From Hortaea werneckii (Eukaryota; Ascomycota; Dothideomycetes; Mycosphaerellales; Teratosphaeriaceae): DNA of 64,000 nt. The stretch is from NCBI GenBank assembly GCA_037044905.1, contig JBAOKB010000164.1:1-64000 (forward strand), read 5' to 3'. The notes under the pieces are model-generated. The model did no database searches. It saw only the letters and a program-made list of their open reading frames with translations, and was not told the DNA's origin. This document shows, one piece after another, positions 11,148 through 22,500 of the stretch (position 1 is the first letter of the stretch; each line of letters begins with the position of its first letter). Position numbers and translations under genes: made by a program.

Positions 11148-14100
11148 ATGGAGGGTGCAAATAACATGGCGAGTCCGCAATCTGGAGGTCCGAAAGTCAA
11201 GCAAGAAGAAGGAATCCCGTGGCGTTTCGAGCAACATGAGACAATCAATCTCGATAGCGACGCCGAGAGTGACGCCGAAGACAATGACTTCTCCGTTCCA
11301 GTACGGTCTTCTAAACCCACGGTGAAGAGCCTCCGCAATACAAAAAATGTTCAGAAGATTGGGACACCGAGGGTCACAACTTCAGATGCCGCAAGTCACA
11401 TGTCCACTGAGACGCCTGAAACTCAGTCTATTAAGGCCAACACGACTCATCCAAAGCAGGCTGGCAACTCGACAGTGACCAATGCACCAGAATCATCATC
11501 TGTGGATCTGGGTTCCAGTATGTTTTCGAGGCCGATTGGAAGCAGCACTAGCGACTTGACCCAAAAGCTGCGTAAGGCTCAGCGTGTCGCCGCCACAAAG
11601 TTCCGTGCGCGCCAGTCGACCTCCAGTATACCCTCGTCAAAAGACAACCACGAGGAGCAAATGACAGACTCTGCCAAGGCCGGCAACACCGCCAAAGACG
11701 CCGAAGATTCTGCTGCTTCTCACTTTGCACAGCGTAAGGCGAAATACGAGCGCTCCAGGAAGGCCGGAACAACAGAAATAGCTCACGAGATCGAGATCAT
11801 GAAGGCTGAGGCCGCCGAGGCTCAGAGACTGAGAAAGATCCAAGCAGATGCAGAGTATGACAAGAGCCCTTCCCCTGAGCCTGAGGGACTCTTTCTCCAA
11901 GACGATGAAGAGGCTCCTGCCGCTCCGGAGCCCTTCAGCGAATTATACGCTGACGATGAGGTTGAGGAGGCACCGCAGCCAAAGAAGCGCAAGAGAGCTC
12001 CAAAGGACACTGACAATGACGATGCTCCGCCGCCGAAGCGTGGCCGGCCAAAGGGCACGAAGCGTGGCAAGAAGTCTTCTGTCGTCCCAGGGACGAGATA
12101 CACGGAGGAAGACGTAAACGAAGTACTTCAGAATCCAAAGAATGGCAAATCTGGAACGAAAGGCGCAAAGCGTGGTGCGCGGAATCCCAAAAACAAAGCC
12201 GGCGCCGCTGCCCGCAGAACGGGCCCTGAGATGACCAACATTGGCAGTGTTCTGGGGACAAACGTTTTCAGCGATGCTGCTGCTGCCAGCCATCTACCAG
12301 CTGCGGCGGAGCATGCGGGTGGAGGTCGACGCGATGCTGCGTTGAAGCAGCTCATAGCCTCTGTTCCTGATCAAGAGCGAGGGCAGAGACGAGACGCACA
12401 TGCCGATAAAAAATGCCTGAATGATGCGATCAAATCGTTCACAGGGACCAACCCTATCCGGGCTGCACCCGATGGTAATTGGAAGCTGAAGGGCATGCGA
12501 ACGACACTGAAGCATTACCAGGTTCTCGGCACGTCCTTCATGCGCAGACGAGAGAGCGGCGCTGAGCCTCGTGGAGGCATCCTTGCCGATCAAATGGGCC
12601 TCGGTAAAACTCTTATGTCACTGGCAAACATCGTCAACGGATTGCCGCCGGAAAAGTCAAGGCGAAAGGCTACGCTTGTCATTGCTAGCCCCAATTTGGT
12701 GTCGCAGTGGTGGGGCGAGATCGACAAACACATCGAGACCAAGCGCGAGAACAAGCATCACGGCATTGGCCGCGTTGTGAGGTACAAGTCCAAGGATGAC
12801 GAAAGTAATAATGACATCGTTCAGCACCTCTCTGAATCACACATCGTGCTAAGCACTTGGTCCGAACTCCAAAAAAGCTGGCCGAAAGCTGTTCTGCCTC
12901 CACAGCTGGTCACAGCCGAGCAGAAAGATGCTTGGTGGAAAGATCATCTTGAGAAGGAGCGCGGTACCCTTCATCGTGTAGATTGGCTGCGAGTTGTTCT
13001 TGACGAAGCTCAAGCGATCAAGAATCACAAAAGTCACACATCTCTTGCTGCCAGGGGCTTAGAAAGCCGTCATAGGTGGGCGATCAGTGGTACTCCGATA
13101 CTAAACACTCTTGCAGAGATGTATCCCTACTTCAGATTTCTGAAGGTGCCCCAAGCAGGCTCTTATCGGATCTTCAAACAAAATTTCTGCACTCCCGAAG
13201 ACCCCGACGGTGTCAACCGGCTCAATGTTTTCCTAAGGAAGATCATGATCAGGAGGACACATGTTGACACTTTGTTCAACGCTCGTCTACTGGACCTCCC
13301 GACTCCGAAGGAGCATACTCTATGGCTAGAGTTCGGCGACGTTGAGCGACAGATTTACGACATCGTGAAAACCAGGTTTTCTAAACATATTAACGGGATC
13401 TCCAAGCAGGAGGGTCTGGAGAGGCAACACAGTCACATCTGGACCCTGATCCTGAGGCTCAGGCAGCTATGTTCGCACCCGTTACTGATACAGGGCCCTA
13501 TCACAGACTTACTGGAGCGCGAGGACTTTGAGAAGCTCAACAGGATTTCTGCCAACGAGGACGACAGCCAAGATCAAGGCGCCAGCCTGCTATATCATCT
13601 CAGGCAAGTCCTCAAGAACAACACAGGTGTGAATGATATGAACAGCGACCTGAAGGGAGCCATCATCTCCGAGGACCGAATTGCAGCGGTAGATGTCACG
13701 AACTACGATGATATCACTGATCAAATTGGCAACAAGCACGGAGTGAAATACAAATTTCGAAAGTACCTTGACCACCTGCAGAGATCCGACCATTGGAATG
13801 CAATTGATCAGCGATGTCTCTGCACCGGCTGTCGCCAGAAGCCGGAGAACCCATTTGTGACGAGCTGCTTTCACATCTACTGCCATTCTTGCTTGACTGA
13901 TCTTCAACATATGGCGGCACGCCGTGGGCATGACCAAGCCCGTTGCTCAGAGTGTGGGGAGACCTACTCCTCAGCAGAACCTTGCTCAGAGTTTAAAGAG
14001 TTCCAAGAAAGTGATTCCTCGGCCGGATCAGTTCAGGGCTCATCGTCTCAGGCATCCAAAAAAGGCAGGAAGTCAAAGAAAAAAACCGAAGATGATTGGA

Positions 14101-14939
14101 TCAACTTGCCGGGCGAGATCTTGCCCTCGGCCAAGACCCAAGCAACTAAAGCGCAGCTTCTGAACTGGATTGAAGAAGATCCCAATTGCAAGTGCATCGT
14201 GTTTACCCAATTCCTGGATATGGTTCGGATTCTTGGCAAGGTTTGCAAGACGGAAGAGTGGGGATACGTAAGCAGGATCAAAGACCGTCACGCACAAGAG
14301 TGGTACTGACTTCAGAGGAAATAGGTCACTTACTCAGGCAAAATGAGCCCTGACAGCAGAGACAAGGCGGTCCAAGAATTTAAGACTGATCCCACCAAGC
14401 GAGTCATGCTTGCCAGTCTGAAAAGCGGCGGGCTGGGTTTGAACCTGACGATGGCTTCAAAAGTCATCTGTCTTGACCCATGGTGGAACAATGCGGTCGA
14501 GCAGCAGGCATTCTGCAAGTCGTTAGAAGCATCTGAGAGATGAATACGTACTGACTCAAAGATACAGGCAGAGTCTTCCGCATTGGGCAAACGCAGGAAA
14601 CAGAGATGATTCGTTTCGTGGTCTCTAACACGATCGACTCAGCTATGATGGTAAGCGTCCTCATAAACCCAGGTACGATCATGATGACAGGTAGGACTTC
14701 ATCTAACAGTAATGTAGGCAATGAAGGAGAGAAAGACTGAGGAGATCGACCAAGTCATGGAAGAAGCGAGAAAGAAGGATTTACCGGACGTTTCGGAGCT
14801 GCTTCGTCTTTTTGGAGAAGTCGGCGAGGATGACGAAGGCCATGCTTTCATCTTTGTTGATGATCCGAAAGAGAACGAGGCGAGGCATGCGGAAAGCGAA
14901 GGGGAGAATGAGGAGGGCTTTTTGGCAAATGAGCCATAA
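11148..14939 (+). CDS. SNF2-family ATPase with internal RING finger (Rad5/Rad16/Uls1-like)
   Basis: Spliced as 11148..14267, 14325..14518, 14572..14650, 14718..14939, 1204 residues; all three introns are short (57, 53 and 67 nt) GT-AG. Order: a 400-residue charged, low-complexity N-terminus with basic AT-hook-like patches (KRGRPKGTKRGKK); SNF2 helicase N-lobe with motif I DQMGLGKT (about residue 480) and DEAQ motif II (about 619); a C3HC4-type RING (about 891-945, starting CLCTGCRQKPENP); helicase C-lobe with SGGLGLNLT and FRIGQTQE. A RING between the helicase lobes marks the Rad5/Rad16/HLTF/Uls1 group of DNA translocases coupled to ubiquitin or SUMO ligase activity; no HIRAN domain is visible, so Rad5 itself is less likely. 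Upstream frame extends to 11058 but only from TTG; ATG 11148 or 11166 is the likely start. Confidence 0.88.
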
Positions 14940-15167
14940 GGCAACCTAGCTGGGGAGCAGGCTGAATGTGAATAGCGTGTCAGGATAGCTTGGGTAATGG
15001 CGTTAAGGAGTTTTTGCTTTAATACCTGGTTCATTGCGTGCCAATACACCATGTGGGTTCTGTGAAATCAATTGTACAACAAGAAGTTACTGAGGTTATT
15101 ACGGACAGACTCCGTTTTCAGCAAGCCGAACACCGGGCTTGAGCACAAGATGAGGAATGCCTCAACG

Positions 15168-15829
15168 TCATTCATCCTCGGCCTCATCGTGATCCTCAAT
15201 GCCATTGATCATACTCACATCTTCATCGTCCTCCACGGCACCGGCAATGGCGCCTGTCTCAATTGCAGACGTCGCACTCCCCTTGACAGCCCGCTGCGCC
15301 CGCTTGATACTAATCCTCGCCCTCCGGATCGCCTCCTCCTCCGCCTTGCGAATCGTTCCACTCACCCTTACCACTTGGAAAACGCACGGCTGGTTCACAG
15401 GTTTGGGCAAAAATGAGCAGAAGCTAAGCGCTGCCCAGACCAGCCGGTAGTGGTCCCGCGAAACGCGGATGATGGCTGTGCTAGTGGCGGGAGAGAAGTA
15501 TTTGACTGGCGACCACGTTAGCCTCATCAGGATGACTTGCTCGATCAGTTACATGGTGGCCAGCAGTAGACTACAAGGGAGCAATGCGACGTACTTTGCA
15601 AGGTACCCGCCACTTTGCCACTGCCGTAATCGCCAAAGAGCTCCGCCACCCCGTCACGAATAATCCGCAGCAAGATCTTGATGTTCAATTGCTGGGAGCT
15701 GGGTTGGCGAAATTGGAGACTGAAGGGTGCATTTTGATCGGTCGTTTCGGTGGCGATGCGGACATTGGTTGTTTTCGGATCCGGATAAAGGATGTTGACA
15801 AGGAGGTAGCGGTGCTTTAGACGGACCAT
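15168..15829 (-). CDS. POP5: RNase P / RNase MRP protein subunit Pop5
   Basis: Spliced as complement(15168..15505, 15595..15829), 190 residues; one 89-nt GT-AG intron. The N-terminus MVRLKHRYLLVNILYP and the segment KYFSPATSTAIIRVSRDHYRL are hallmarks of Pop5, a small core protein of RNase P and MRP that binds the catalytic RNA for tRNA 5' processing and pre-rRNA cleavage (known for the family). The fungal C-terminal tail is acidic (EDDEDVSM...DEAEDE). It converges on the SNF2 gene and is divergent from ESF1 over 284 bp, so two ribosome/RNA-processing genes share one promoter region. Confidence 0.92.
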
Positions 15830-16113
15830 GCTGGACTACCACCTCTCTTGAAGCTCAGAGTCTGATGCTTGAGCAATGATTCTGGGCAACACATCACGCT
15901 ATGCGCAATGCATGCTTCCTCAAAGATTATGTCGTTTCATTATTGTTAGTTCAAATGGGCTCGATCTTGTTTGAACTGATATCCGTCCCACGACTTTAAA
16001 TCGAGATGCGGAATCGTCCCGCGGACCTTGAACTTTTCACATGCAAACCAGATACTTTCTTTGCGCGGGCTCGATACGGAATTTCATTTTAGTTTCCATT
16101 ATCAATCGCCACA

Positions 16114-18267
16114 ATGGCTGATCGCAAGCGTGACCCACGATTTGCTGCTCTCGCAAGCGATCCGCGATATCGTCTTCCCGGCAAGAAGGAATCGCGCACT
16201 GCTGTAGACCCTCGGTTTGGGCGACTCTTCACGGACCAAGAATTCCGGAAGAAGGCGAGTGTAGACCGATATGGCCGGAAGATCAAGCCTGAAGCAGGAA
16301 AGAAAGAGTTGGAGAAGCTCTACAGGCTGGACAAGGATGATTCCAAGCCGAAAAGTCAGGGAGACAAGAAGGCAGGAAAGGCAGAACGGGAAGTAGTTGG
16401 CAGCGACGAGGAAAGCGAGGAGGAAGGGAGCGAAGATGCCGAGGAGGAGAGAGTAGAGCGGAAGGACCCTGCGCGAGAGGGAGGATTTTCTGCTAGCGAA
16501 TCAGAGGAAGAGAGTTCATCAGAGGAGGAAAGCGACGAGGAGGCAGATCTGGCAGAGGATACAGCGGGTCAGGAACAGACGGAGGATATTCCACTTGGCG
16601 AGGTTACCCGAAGGATAGCTGCAGTGAATATGGATTGGGACAACATCCGTGCAAGCGACATCTTGGCGGTGGCACAGAGTTTCTTGCCTGGCAGTGGGAG
16701 AGTGGAGAAAGTGACTGTTTTCCCAAGTGAGTTTGGGCGGGAGAGACTTGAAAAGGAGGAGCTTGAAGGACCACCGAGGGAGATTTTTGCAAGCTCGGCC
16801 AGGGCGCAAGACGATATCGAAGACGAAGAAAGCGGCGCACGGAGTTCCGACGAGGAAGAAGACGAAGACGAGAAGATTCGCAAACAACTGCTGTCCAATC
16901 AAGCCGATGAGGGCGGCGAGTTCGATACCGCCAAGCTGCGGCAATACCAGCTGGAGCGGCTGAGGTACTACTACGCCGTCATTGAGACAGACTCGAAGCC
17001 TGCTGCGAAAGCACTGTATGATAGCATGGACGGGCGAGAATATCTGACCACCGCCAACTTCTTCGATCTCCGTTTCATCCCCGACGATGTTTCCTTTGAG
17101 GAGGACACGCCGAAAGAGGAATGCTCCAAGCTCCCAGAAGGCTACAAACCCAACGATTTCAAGACCGAGGCTCTCACACACTCGAAAGTGCGGCTGACTT
17201 GGGACGATGACGATACGACTCGAAAAGAAGTCCAGAAGCGAGCTTTCTCACGCGCAGAGATTGATGAGAATGATCTGCAAGCTTACATAGGTTCTGACAG
17301 CTCTGGGGAAGAGGACAGTGCGCCTCGCAAAGAGACTGGCACTGAGAAGAAGGCGAGCAAACGTGAGGCCGAACGGGCGAAGATGCGTGCTGCGCTTGGC
17401 TTAGGCGAGGAGCCGAAGAAGGGCGGTGCCAAGAGTACGAAGGAGCCAGTCGGGGAGATGGAGATTACCTTCACATCAGGCTTGGGTGGCGACAAAGGCG
17501 GCAAGAGCGTCTTTGAGAACGGGCCACAGGATGAAGAGAGCACGCGTGAGCGATACATTCGGAAGGAGAAGGAGCGCAAACAGAAGCGAAAGGAGAAGAT
17601 GAAGGCTTCACGGACAGGCGAAGCAGCTGATACCAGCGGTTCGGACTCTGAAGCGGCTCCTGAAGGCGGTGAAGGCGCCACCAATGGCCAGGAAGATGAC
17701 GGCTTCAACGATCCGTTCTTTGATGACCCATCATTCAATGCGGCCGCCGAGAAGAAGGCAAAGAAGGCCGAACGCCTTAAGAAGCGCGCTGAGAAAGCTG
17801 CAAATGAGGAGGAAGCTGCTGCTCGACGCAAAGAACTCGAATTGCTCATGGCTGACGACCAAGCTGATGCTGTACGACATTTTGATATGCGCGAGATAGA
17901 GCAGCAAGAGAAGGAGGCGAAGCGAAAGGGCAAGAAGGGCCGAAAAGGAGGGAAGAAGGGCGCGGCTGATGCTGGCGAGGAGCAGGCGGGTGCGGGCGCA
18001 GAGGAGTTCAAGGTCGACACCGAGGACCCACGATTCAAGGGATTGTTCGAGAGTCACGAGTACGCTATCGACCCGACAAATCCGCGATACAAGGCCACGC
18101 AGGGTATGAAGGCATTGTTGGAGGAAGGACGGAAGAAGCGTAAGAGAACAGGGGAGGAGGAAGAAGAAGAAAAGCCTAAGCAGAAAGGCCCCAAGGCAAC
18201 CAAGAACGATAACGGTGACGAGTTGAAGGGTCTGGTGGCAAGGCTTAAAGGCAAGGGCAAGAGGTAA
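16114..18267 (+). CDS. ESF1: Pre-rRNA processing protein Esf1 (NUC153 family)
   Basis: Single exon, 717 residues, start ATG at 16114 in an open frame. The N-terminus (MADRKRDPRFAALASDPRY) and the C-terminal NUC153 motif (DPRFKGLFESHEYAIDPTNP, about residues 633-652) are diagnostic. Between them lie long acidic runs and a lysine-rich coiled coil, giving the usual highly charged nucleolar composition. Esf1 works in 18S rRNA maturation in the small-subunit processome. The DPRF-x-LF pattern near both ends looks like a repeated short element. Divergent from POP5. Confidence 0.93.
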   Translation: MADRKRDPRFAALASDPRYRLPGKKESRTAVDPRFGRLFTDQEFRKKASVDRYGRKIKPEAGKKELEKLYRLDKDDSKPKSQGDKKAGKAEREVVGSDEESEEEGSEDAEEERVERKDPAREGGFSASESEEESSSEEESDEEADLAEDTAGQEQTEDIPLGEVTRRIAAVNMDWDNIRASDILAVAQSFLPGSGRVEKVTVFPSEFGRERLEKEELEGPPREIFASSARAQDDIEDEESGARSSDEEEDEDEKIRKQLLSNQADEGGEFDTAKLRQYQLERLRYYYAVIETDSKPAAKALYDSMDGREYLTTANFFDLRFIPDDVSFEEDTPKEECSKLPEGYKPNDFKTEALTHSKVRLTWDDDDTTRKEVQKRAFSRAEIDENDLQAYIGSDSSGEEDSAPRKETGTEKKASKREAERAKMRAALGLGEEPKKGGAKSTKEPVGEMEITFTSGLGGDKGGKSVFENGPQDEESTRERYIRKEKERKQKRKEKMKASRTGEAADTSGSDSEAAPEGGEGATNGQEDDGFNDPFFDDPSFNAAAEKKAKKAERLKKRAEKAANEEEAAARRKELELLMADDQADAVRHFDMREIEQQEKEAKRKGKKGRKGGKKGAADAGEEQAGAGAEEFKVDTEDPRFKGLFESHEYAIDPTNPRYKATQGMKALLEEGRKKRKRTGEEEEEEKPKQKGPKATKNDNGDELKGLVARLKGKGKR

Positions 18268-18730
18268 TTATCATTCTTGTATCAATAGTAGGACTGAGGC
18301 ATTGTAAAGGCCTTCATCTTCTTCACACTGGGCCATGAATCGATAATGTGGCACGAAGCATTCAAACATGTCCTAGCGCACGCCGCTATCCTTTCAAAGC
18401 AAGAGTTTCGCCACCGAGTTGTAAGAAGCCGCTAAGACGTCAAGCATGATCTCTGTTCCTCATTGACTATCTTGTCTATGAAACACTGTTATCCTACTGC
18501 CCGGCGTTTAGAAGCTAATGTCGCGAGCACATCATCTTGTGCCAAAGAAAGTAAACGTAGATCATTGACTCGCTCTCAACGTACATACAATACATACACG
18601 CAGCCGCCTAGCACTGCTGCTCAGTCCAAACCTCCCTTCCCTGACGCCGTTTGATGCTTGATACGCAATGCGGATGATGCTGCAGCATCTGAAGTTGTGC
18701 ACCGCAGTACAGTCTCATCTCGGCATATGA
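18268..18730. other. Convergent intergenic region, ESF1 / VMA16
   Basis: 463 bp between two stop codons; 3' UTRs of both genes, nothing else recognised. Confidence 0.5.
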
Positions 18731-19615
18731 CTATGCCGTGTTCGAGAAATCGTTGCCGTTTCCGCTTAGCAGCAGACCGATGATCAAACCGAATAGACCA
18801 AGCACGGAAGAGAAGATCTCAATAACCAGAATCTTGACGAACCTATGGGATCCAGTCAGCACAACTTCCCTTCCTGTCTTTATCTCCCTCTTTCCGTTCT
18901 TATCAGGCCGCACTTACAGACTTGGATCCGCAGCATCCGCCAAAGCTGCACTGCTTCCGTTGATACCGACACTGACACCGCAGACGAGATTGCACATGCC
19001 CACAAGCAGCCCTGACCAGAACAGGGCGTATCCAGTGAAGTAGTTGCTCCCGCTGTACAGCGCATTCGGGTCGATCTGCGAGACTTTCGAAGAGAAGACA
19101 ATGCTCATGATAACACCGTAGATAGCGACGACCTCGCAGAAGATGATGGAGATCAAGTTCTTGGTCCGGATACGCGGTGCCTTAACACCACCGCCGAGGA
19201 TGGAGGTACCGGTGATGAAGATGCCCCTAGCAATATCTCAGTATCCTGCTTACAGCCTCGCATAGCCGAAACGCTGCTTCCATATCCGGCTCCTATTTCG
19301 CTGACATACCATGCTGCTCCTACAACCGAGAGACCTATACAGAGGCCTATACCGGTGGACGCCCATGCGTAAGGCGAGATGGATTCGAGGAAGGCGCCAG
19401 GCTAGATGCGAAGTGTCAGGAATGATGTCTGTAGGTGCCATAGACAATGCGTGCTCTGCTTACGTTGAATGCTTCGCCCTCTCCCTGGAAGAGCATGTCT
19501 GTCCTCCTGTTAGCTTCCGTAGCCCCTCCTCTACCTGATCGCGAGGAAACTCACATAGCCCAATGACGGAGAGGGCGACTCCTGCGCCATAGCTGCCATA
19601 AGTCAGGCCGCCCAT
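18731..19615 (-). CDS. VMA16: V-ATPase proteolipid subunit c'' (Vma16)
   Basis: Five exons: complement(18731..18842, 18918..19226, 19310..19401, 19464..19498, 19555..19615), 202 residues; introns 56-83 nt, all GT-AG and in frame. The protein has a short N-terminus, then GAFLESISPYAWASTGIGL, GVKAPRIRTKNLISIIF and CEVVAIYGVIMS. The ion-binding carboxylate is Glu94 in that helix. Subunit c'' sits in the rotating proteolipid ring of the vacuolar H+-ATPase. The 35-nt exon 2 (MLFQGEGEAFN) is easy to miss. The yeast protein is 213 residues, so the length fits. Start at 19615 shares a 292-bp divergent promoter with TOA2. Confidence 0.94.
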
Positions 19616-19907
19616 CGTTGTAATGAATGTATCAAAGGGGTCTCTTCAGAAACAGCTGCCTCCCGTCCTGAAGCCAGCGACGCCAGCGGCGCGATGATGC
19701 TGGAGTCGCCCGAGTCGCGGCGATACGGGAATACCCGCCGAATGACTAAGCGCTAAGAGTCTCGCCTTGGGCTCAACTGCCACCCTTTGACATACCAACC
19801 TGACTGACTGCGTCAGAGATACTGAGCGATCCAGTCACTGGCAGACGGCGGACGCGAGCGGAACACAGTCGCAATACCGCCGAGGAACATCACATTGCGA
19901 TCCGAAC
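19616..19907. promoter_or_regulatory. Shared divergent promoter, VMA16 / TOA2
   Basis: 292 bp separate the two start codons. The stretch is GC-rich in the middle and has no evident TATA box. Confidence 0.5.
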
Positions 19908-20434
19908 ATGGCGGCCGCCGCAAGCCAGAACTACTATGAGCTGTACAGAGGCACATCGTATGTCCTCACTACACGCTTGACTTGCTTACTGTCCTTTGCC
20001 GGGCTTTCATAAGGCTGCATGCTAATGCTTGACTTCCTACAGCATCGGCCTCGCGCTCGCAGACACCCTGGATGACCTGATCAGCAGTCGCCGAATCGAA
20101 CCTCAGCTCGCAATGAGGATAATGTCCCATTTCGATGCGAGGATCGCCGAAGTTTTGGGCGAAAAGGTGAAGGCAAGACTGACATTCAAGGTGGGTTGCG
20201 TCTCCAGGAGTCCGACCAGTCTGGGCACTCTGTCCTGCTGGGTGCTAGGACTTTGACCCTGGGCGTGGCTGACACTGCTTGCAACAGGGTCATCTTGACA
20301 CATACAGATTCTGCGACGAAGTCTGGACCTTTATCCTGAAAGACGTTAAATTTAAGATGGACAACGCCCATCAGGCGGAGGCAGAGAGAGTGAAGATTGT
20401 GGCATGTCAGAGCAAGGACAAGCAGGAGAAATAA
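19908..20434 (+). CDS. TOA2: Transcription factor IIA small (gamma) subunit
   Basis: Spliced as 19908..19957, 20043..20190, 20288..20434, 114 residues (yeast Toa2 has 122). Start context AACATGG; exon 1 is 50 nt (MAAAASQNYYELYRGT). The family core ELYR-x-S-IGLALADTLDDLI, then the [31 protein letters not shown] region, marks TFIIA-gamma, which with Toa1 stabilises TBP on the promoter. Introns are GT-AG of 85 and 97 nt. The gene ends 321 bp before the retroelement target duplication and shows normal composition, so RIP has not reached it. Confidence 0.94.
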
Positions 20435-20755
20435 TTTCCGGGAATGCTCGCGGGCTTGAAATTGCCTCCTTAGATTTACGGCTTGATACGAAGAATGGGA
20501 TGGCAGCAGCGGGAGTTTGGGAACTGTGCTTCAAATGATACCCAGAGTGGCATTGGGTGGGCTGGTCACATTAGACTACAGAACTGGCATGGCGGCTTGC
20601 ATGAAGGCCTCGAATTTACATCAGAATCTACCGTGATGAATGCTCGCTTTTTATCATTTATTGTTATCATTCGGACTCGAATCACCACTAGTAGCGCCGT
20701 ACGTGTATTGCAGCCTTCTACAAGTGACGTCTTATGATGTGCCAAGACTTCCAGA
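20435..20755. other. Unique DNA between TOA2 and the retroelement island
   Basis: 321 bp of ordinary composition, still containing many CA and TG dinucleotides. Presumably the TOA2 3' UTR plus the ancestral intergenic space. No feature seen. Confidence 0.5.
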
Positions 20756-20760
20756 GCCAG
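20756..20760. repeat. Left target-site duplication of the outer element (GCCAG)
   Basis: GCCAG here is repeated at 34771-34775, directly outside the right terminal repeat. If the LTR is taken to begin at TG (20764), the duplication is GCCAGACT (8 bp, 20756-20763). The ACT that starts the repeat also follows the right duplication, so the two readings cannot be told apart from this copy alone. Confidence 0.75.
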
Positions 20761-20853
20761 ACTTGTTGTGGTTTTGAAGAGTGTGATAATTCATAATGAC
20801 TATCTAAAGCTAGCTAAGGAAAGTAGGCCTTTATAGGCTCTAATTACATAATA
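20761..20853 (-). repeat. Outer element terminal repeat, left copy (3' LTR in coding sense)
   Basis: 93 bp, same length as 34678-34770 with no indel. By eye nine positions differ, and every one is TpG/CpA in one copy against TpA in the other; four are mutated in this copy. The copy ends ACATAATA against ACATAACA on the right. Confidence 0.88.
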
Positions 20854-20899
20854 GGTGCCGCCTTTTTTTAAAAGACAGCTATACCCTTATAGCTCGTAA

Positions 20900-22500
20900 A
20901 ACCTACGATACCCTATAATAGTAAATATAGATAAAATTATTAAGTCGGCTATATAAACGTATTAAAACTACAATACCTTACGGTAGTAGACATAGATAAT
21001 GAATATTAAGTCGGCTATATAAATGTATTAAAACTACGATACCTTATAGTAGTAGATATAGATAGCTTAAGTCGCCCTATTATTAGCCTAGAGGTTATTA
21101 TCGTCGTCGATATCTAAGTCTAGGTTAGACTCTAAGGTACTAGATTAATAGACGTAGTTGTCGTTACCGTTATCTTCGACTACGAGGTCCTTATACTTAT
21201 CTACTAAGTTGTTAAGCTTAGCTTTAGTAGTAACGATATTAGCCTAGATATCGTAGGCCTTTCTCTTCTTCTAAGTTATAAAGTCGGCCTTATAGTCGGT
21301 TATAAACTTAAGTTATAGGTAGATATTACTATTTTAAGCGTAAACGAGAGTCGCCTTTATAGTAGTAAAGCGGATAGCGGCCTAGAGGAGGGTAATCTTA
21401 TAAGGCTAGTCGTTAGCGGGCCTATCTAGCTAGAAACCTATAATGTCGGCCTCTACCTCTAGCTACTAGCGCAAAATTTTGTTAGACTCCTTTAGAGCCT
21501 CTTTAGCGTCCTATCTAGCCTTAATAGTATACTACTAGCTATCTCGTATAGAGTCCTTCTATATCTAGTATACGTTAGAAATATCTTCCCTAAAGCGCTC
21601 TAGTATTTTTATTTTATACTTTAGCTCGTTAGCCTCTACCTTAGCTATCGCGAGCTCTATATTCCTCTACTATAGTTAAAGTTAAAGGGCGTCGAGCTAT
21701 TAGTAGAGAGCGAGGTCTAAAGTTACTAGCGGTATAGAGTTATTAACTTTACTAGTCTTATCTATATTATTAGTAGCGGCTTTAAGCTTCTTTAAGTATA
21801 TATTAGCGTTAGAGGACTTTTTTAGGAACGTAAGTATATTAGATTTGTTTACCTTAACGTATTCCTTATCTAAAAGCTTTAACTTTATAAGGCTAGAGAT
21901 TAGGGGTAGTATCTTCCTAATCTTCTACTAGTTAGCGAGGACCTAGGTATCGACAATTTAGTAGTAGACGACGTTACTTAGGATATAGTACTCTAGCTTA
22001 AAGGCAATAGCGCCGCGGCTATTTATAAAGCTAATAGTATTATTAAAGATAGTAGTAGTTACGTCGCGCTATTACTTAGTTATATAGTCGTACTTAACTT
22101 ACTTCCTAAACTATATATTAGTCCCCTTAGCCTTCCTCTTTATTATCTTAGCTAGGTTTATTGCTAGCAGCGGGTTTATTACTAGTAGGTTTGTTATTAG
22201 TAGTAAGTTCGTTACTAATAGTAGAGTTATTATTAGTAGTAGGGTCGTTAATAGAGTTAATGTTAAGTAGATCCTCTCCTCTCTTACTACCCTTTCCTTA
22301 GGGGTTTTGTTAACCTTCTACTTCTTTAGTAATAGTAGGGCGTTATTATAGTTAGTAGGCTCTATTTTAACAGACTTAGACGCGTTAGATATAAGTTATT
22401 ACGTTTATAGGTAAGGAATATTAGAAGAGGTTACTAGAGTAGGGACATATATAAAGGAGGAGGGTAAGTATAAAGTAAAGGTAGTAGGCGGGTAGCGCTA
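20900..22500 (-). pseudogene. Remnant of an extra 3' ORF of the outer element (coiled-coil-like)
   Basis: Downstream of the chromodomain-like block, the minus strand at about 21050-21900 keeps a long reading broken almost only by TAG/TAA at places where CAG, CAA or TGG would be expected. The residues are rich in A, K, E, L and D with heptad-like spacing and end in an acidic tail. This position normally holds only the LTR in a gypsy element. I do not recognise the protein. Confidence 0.4.
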
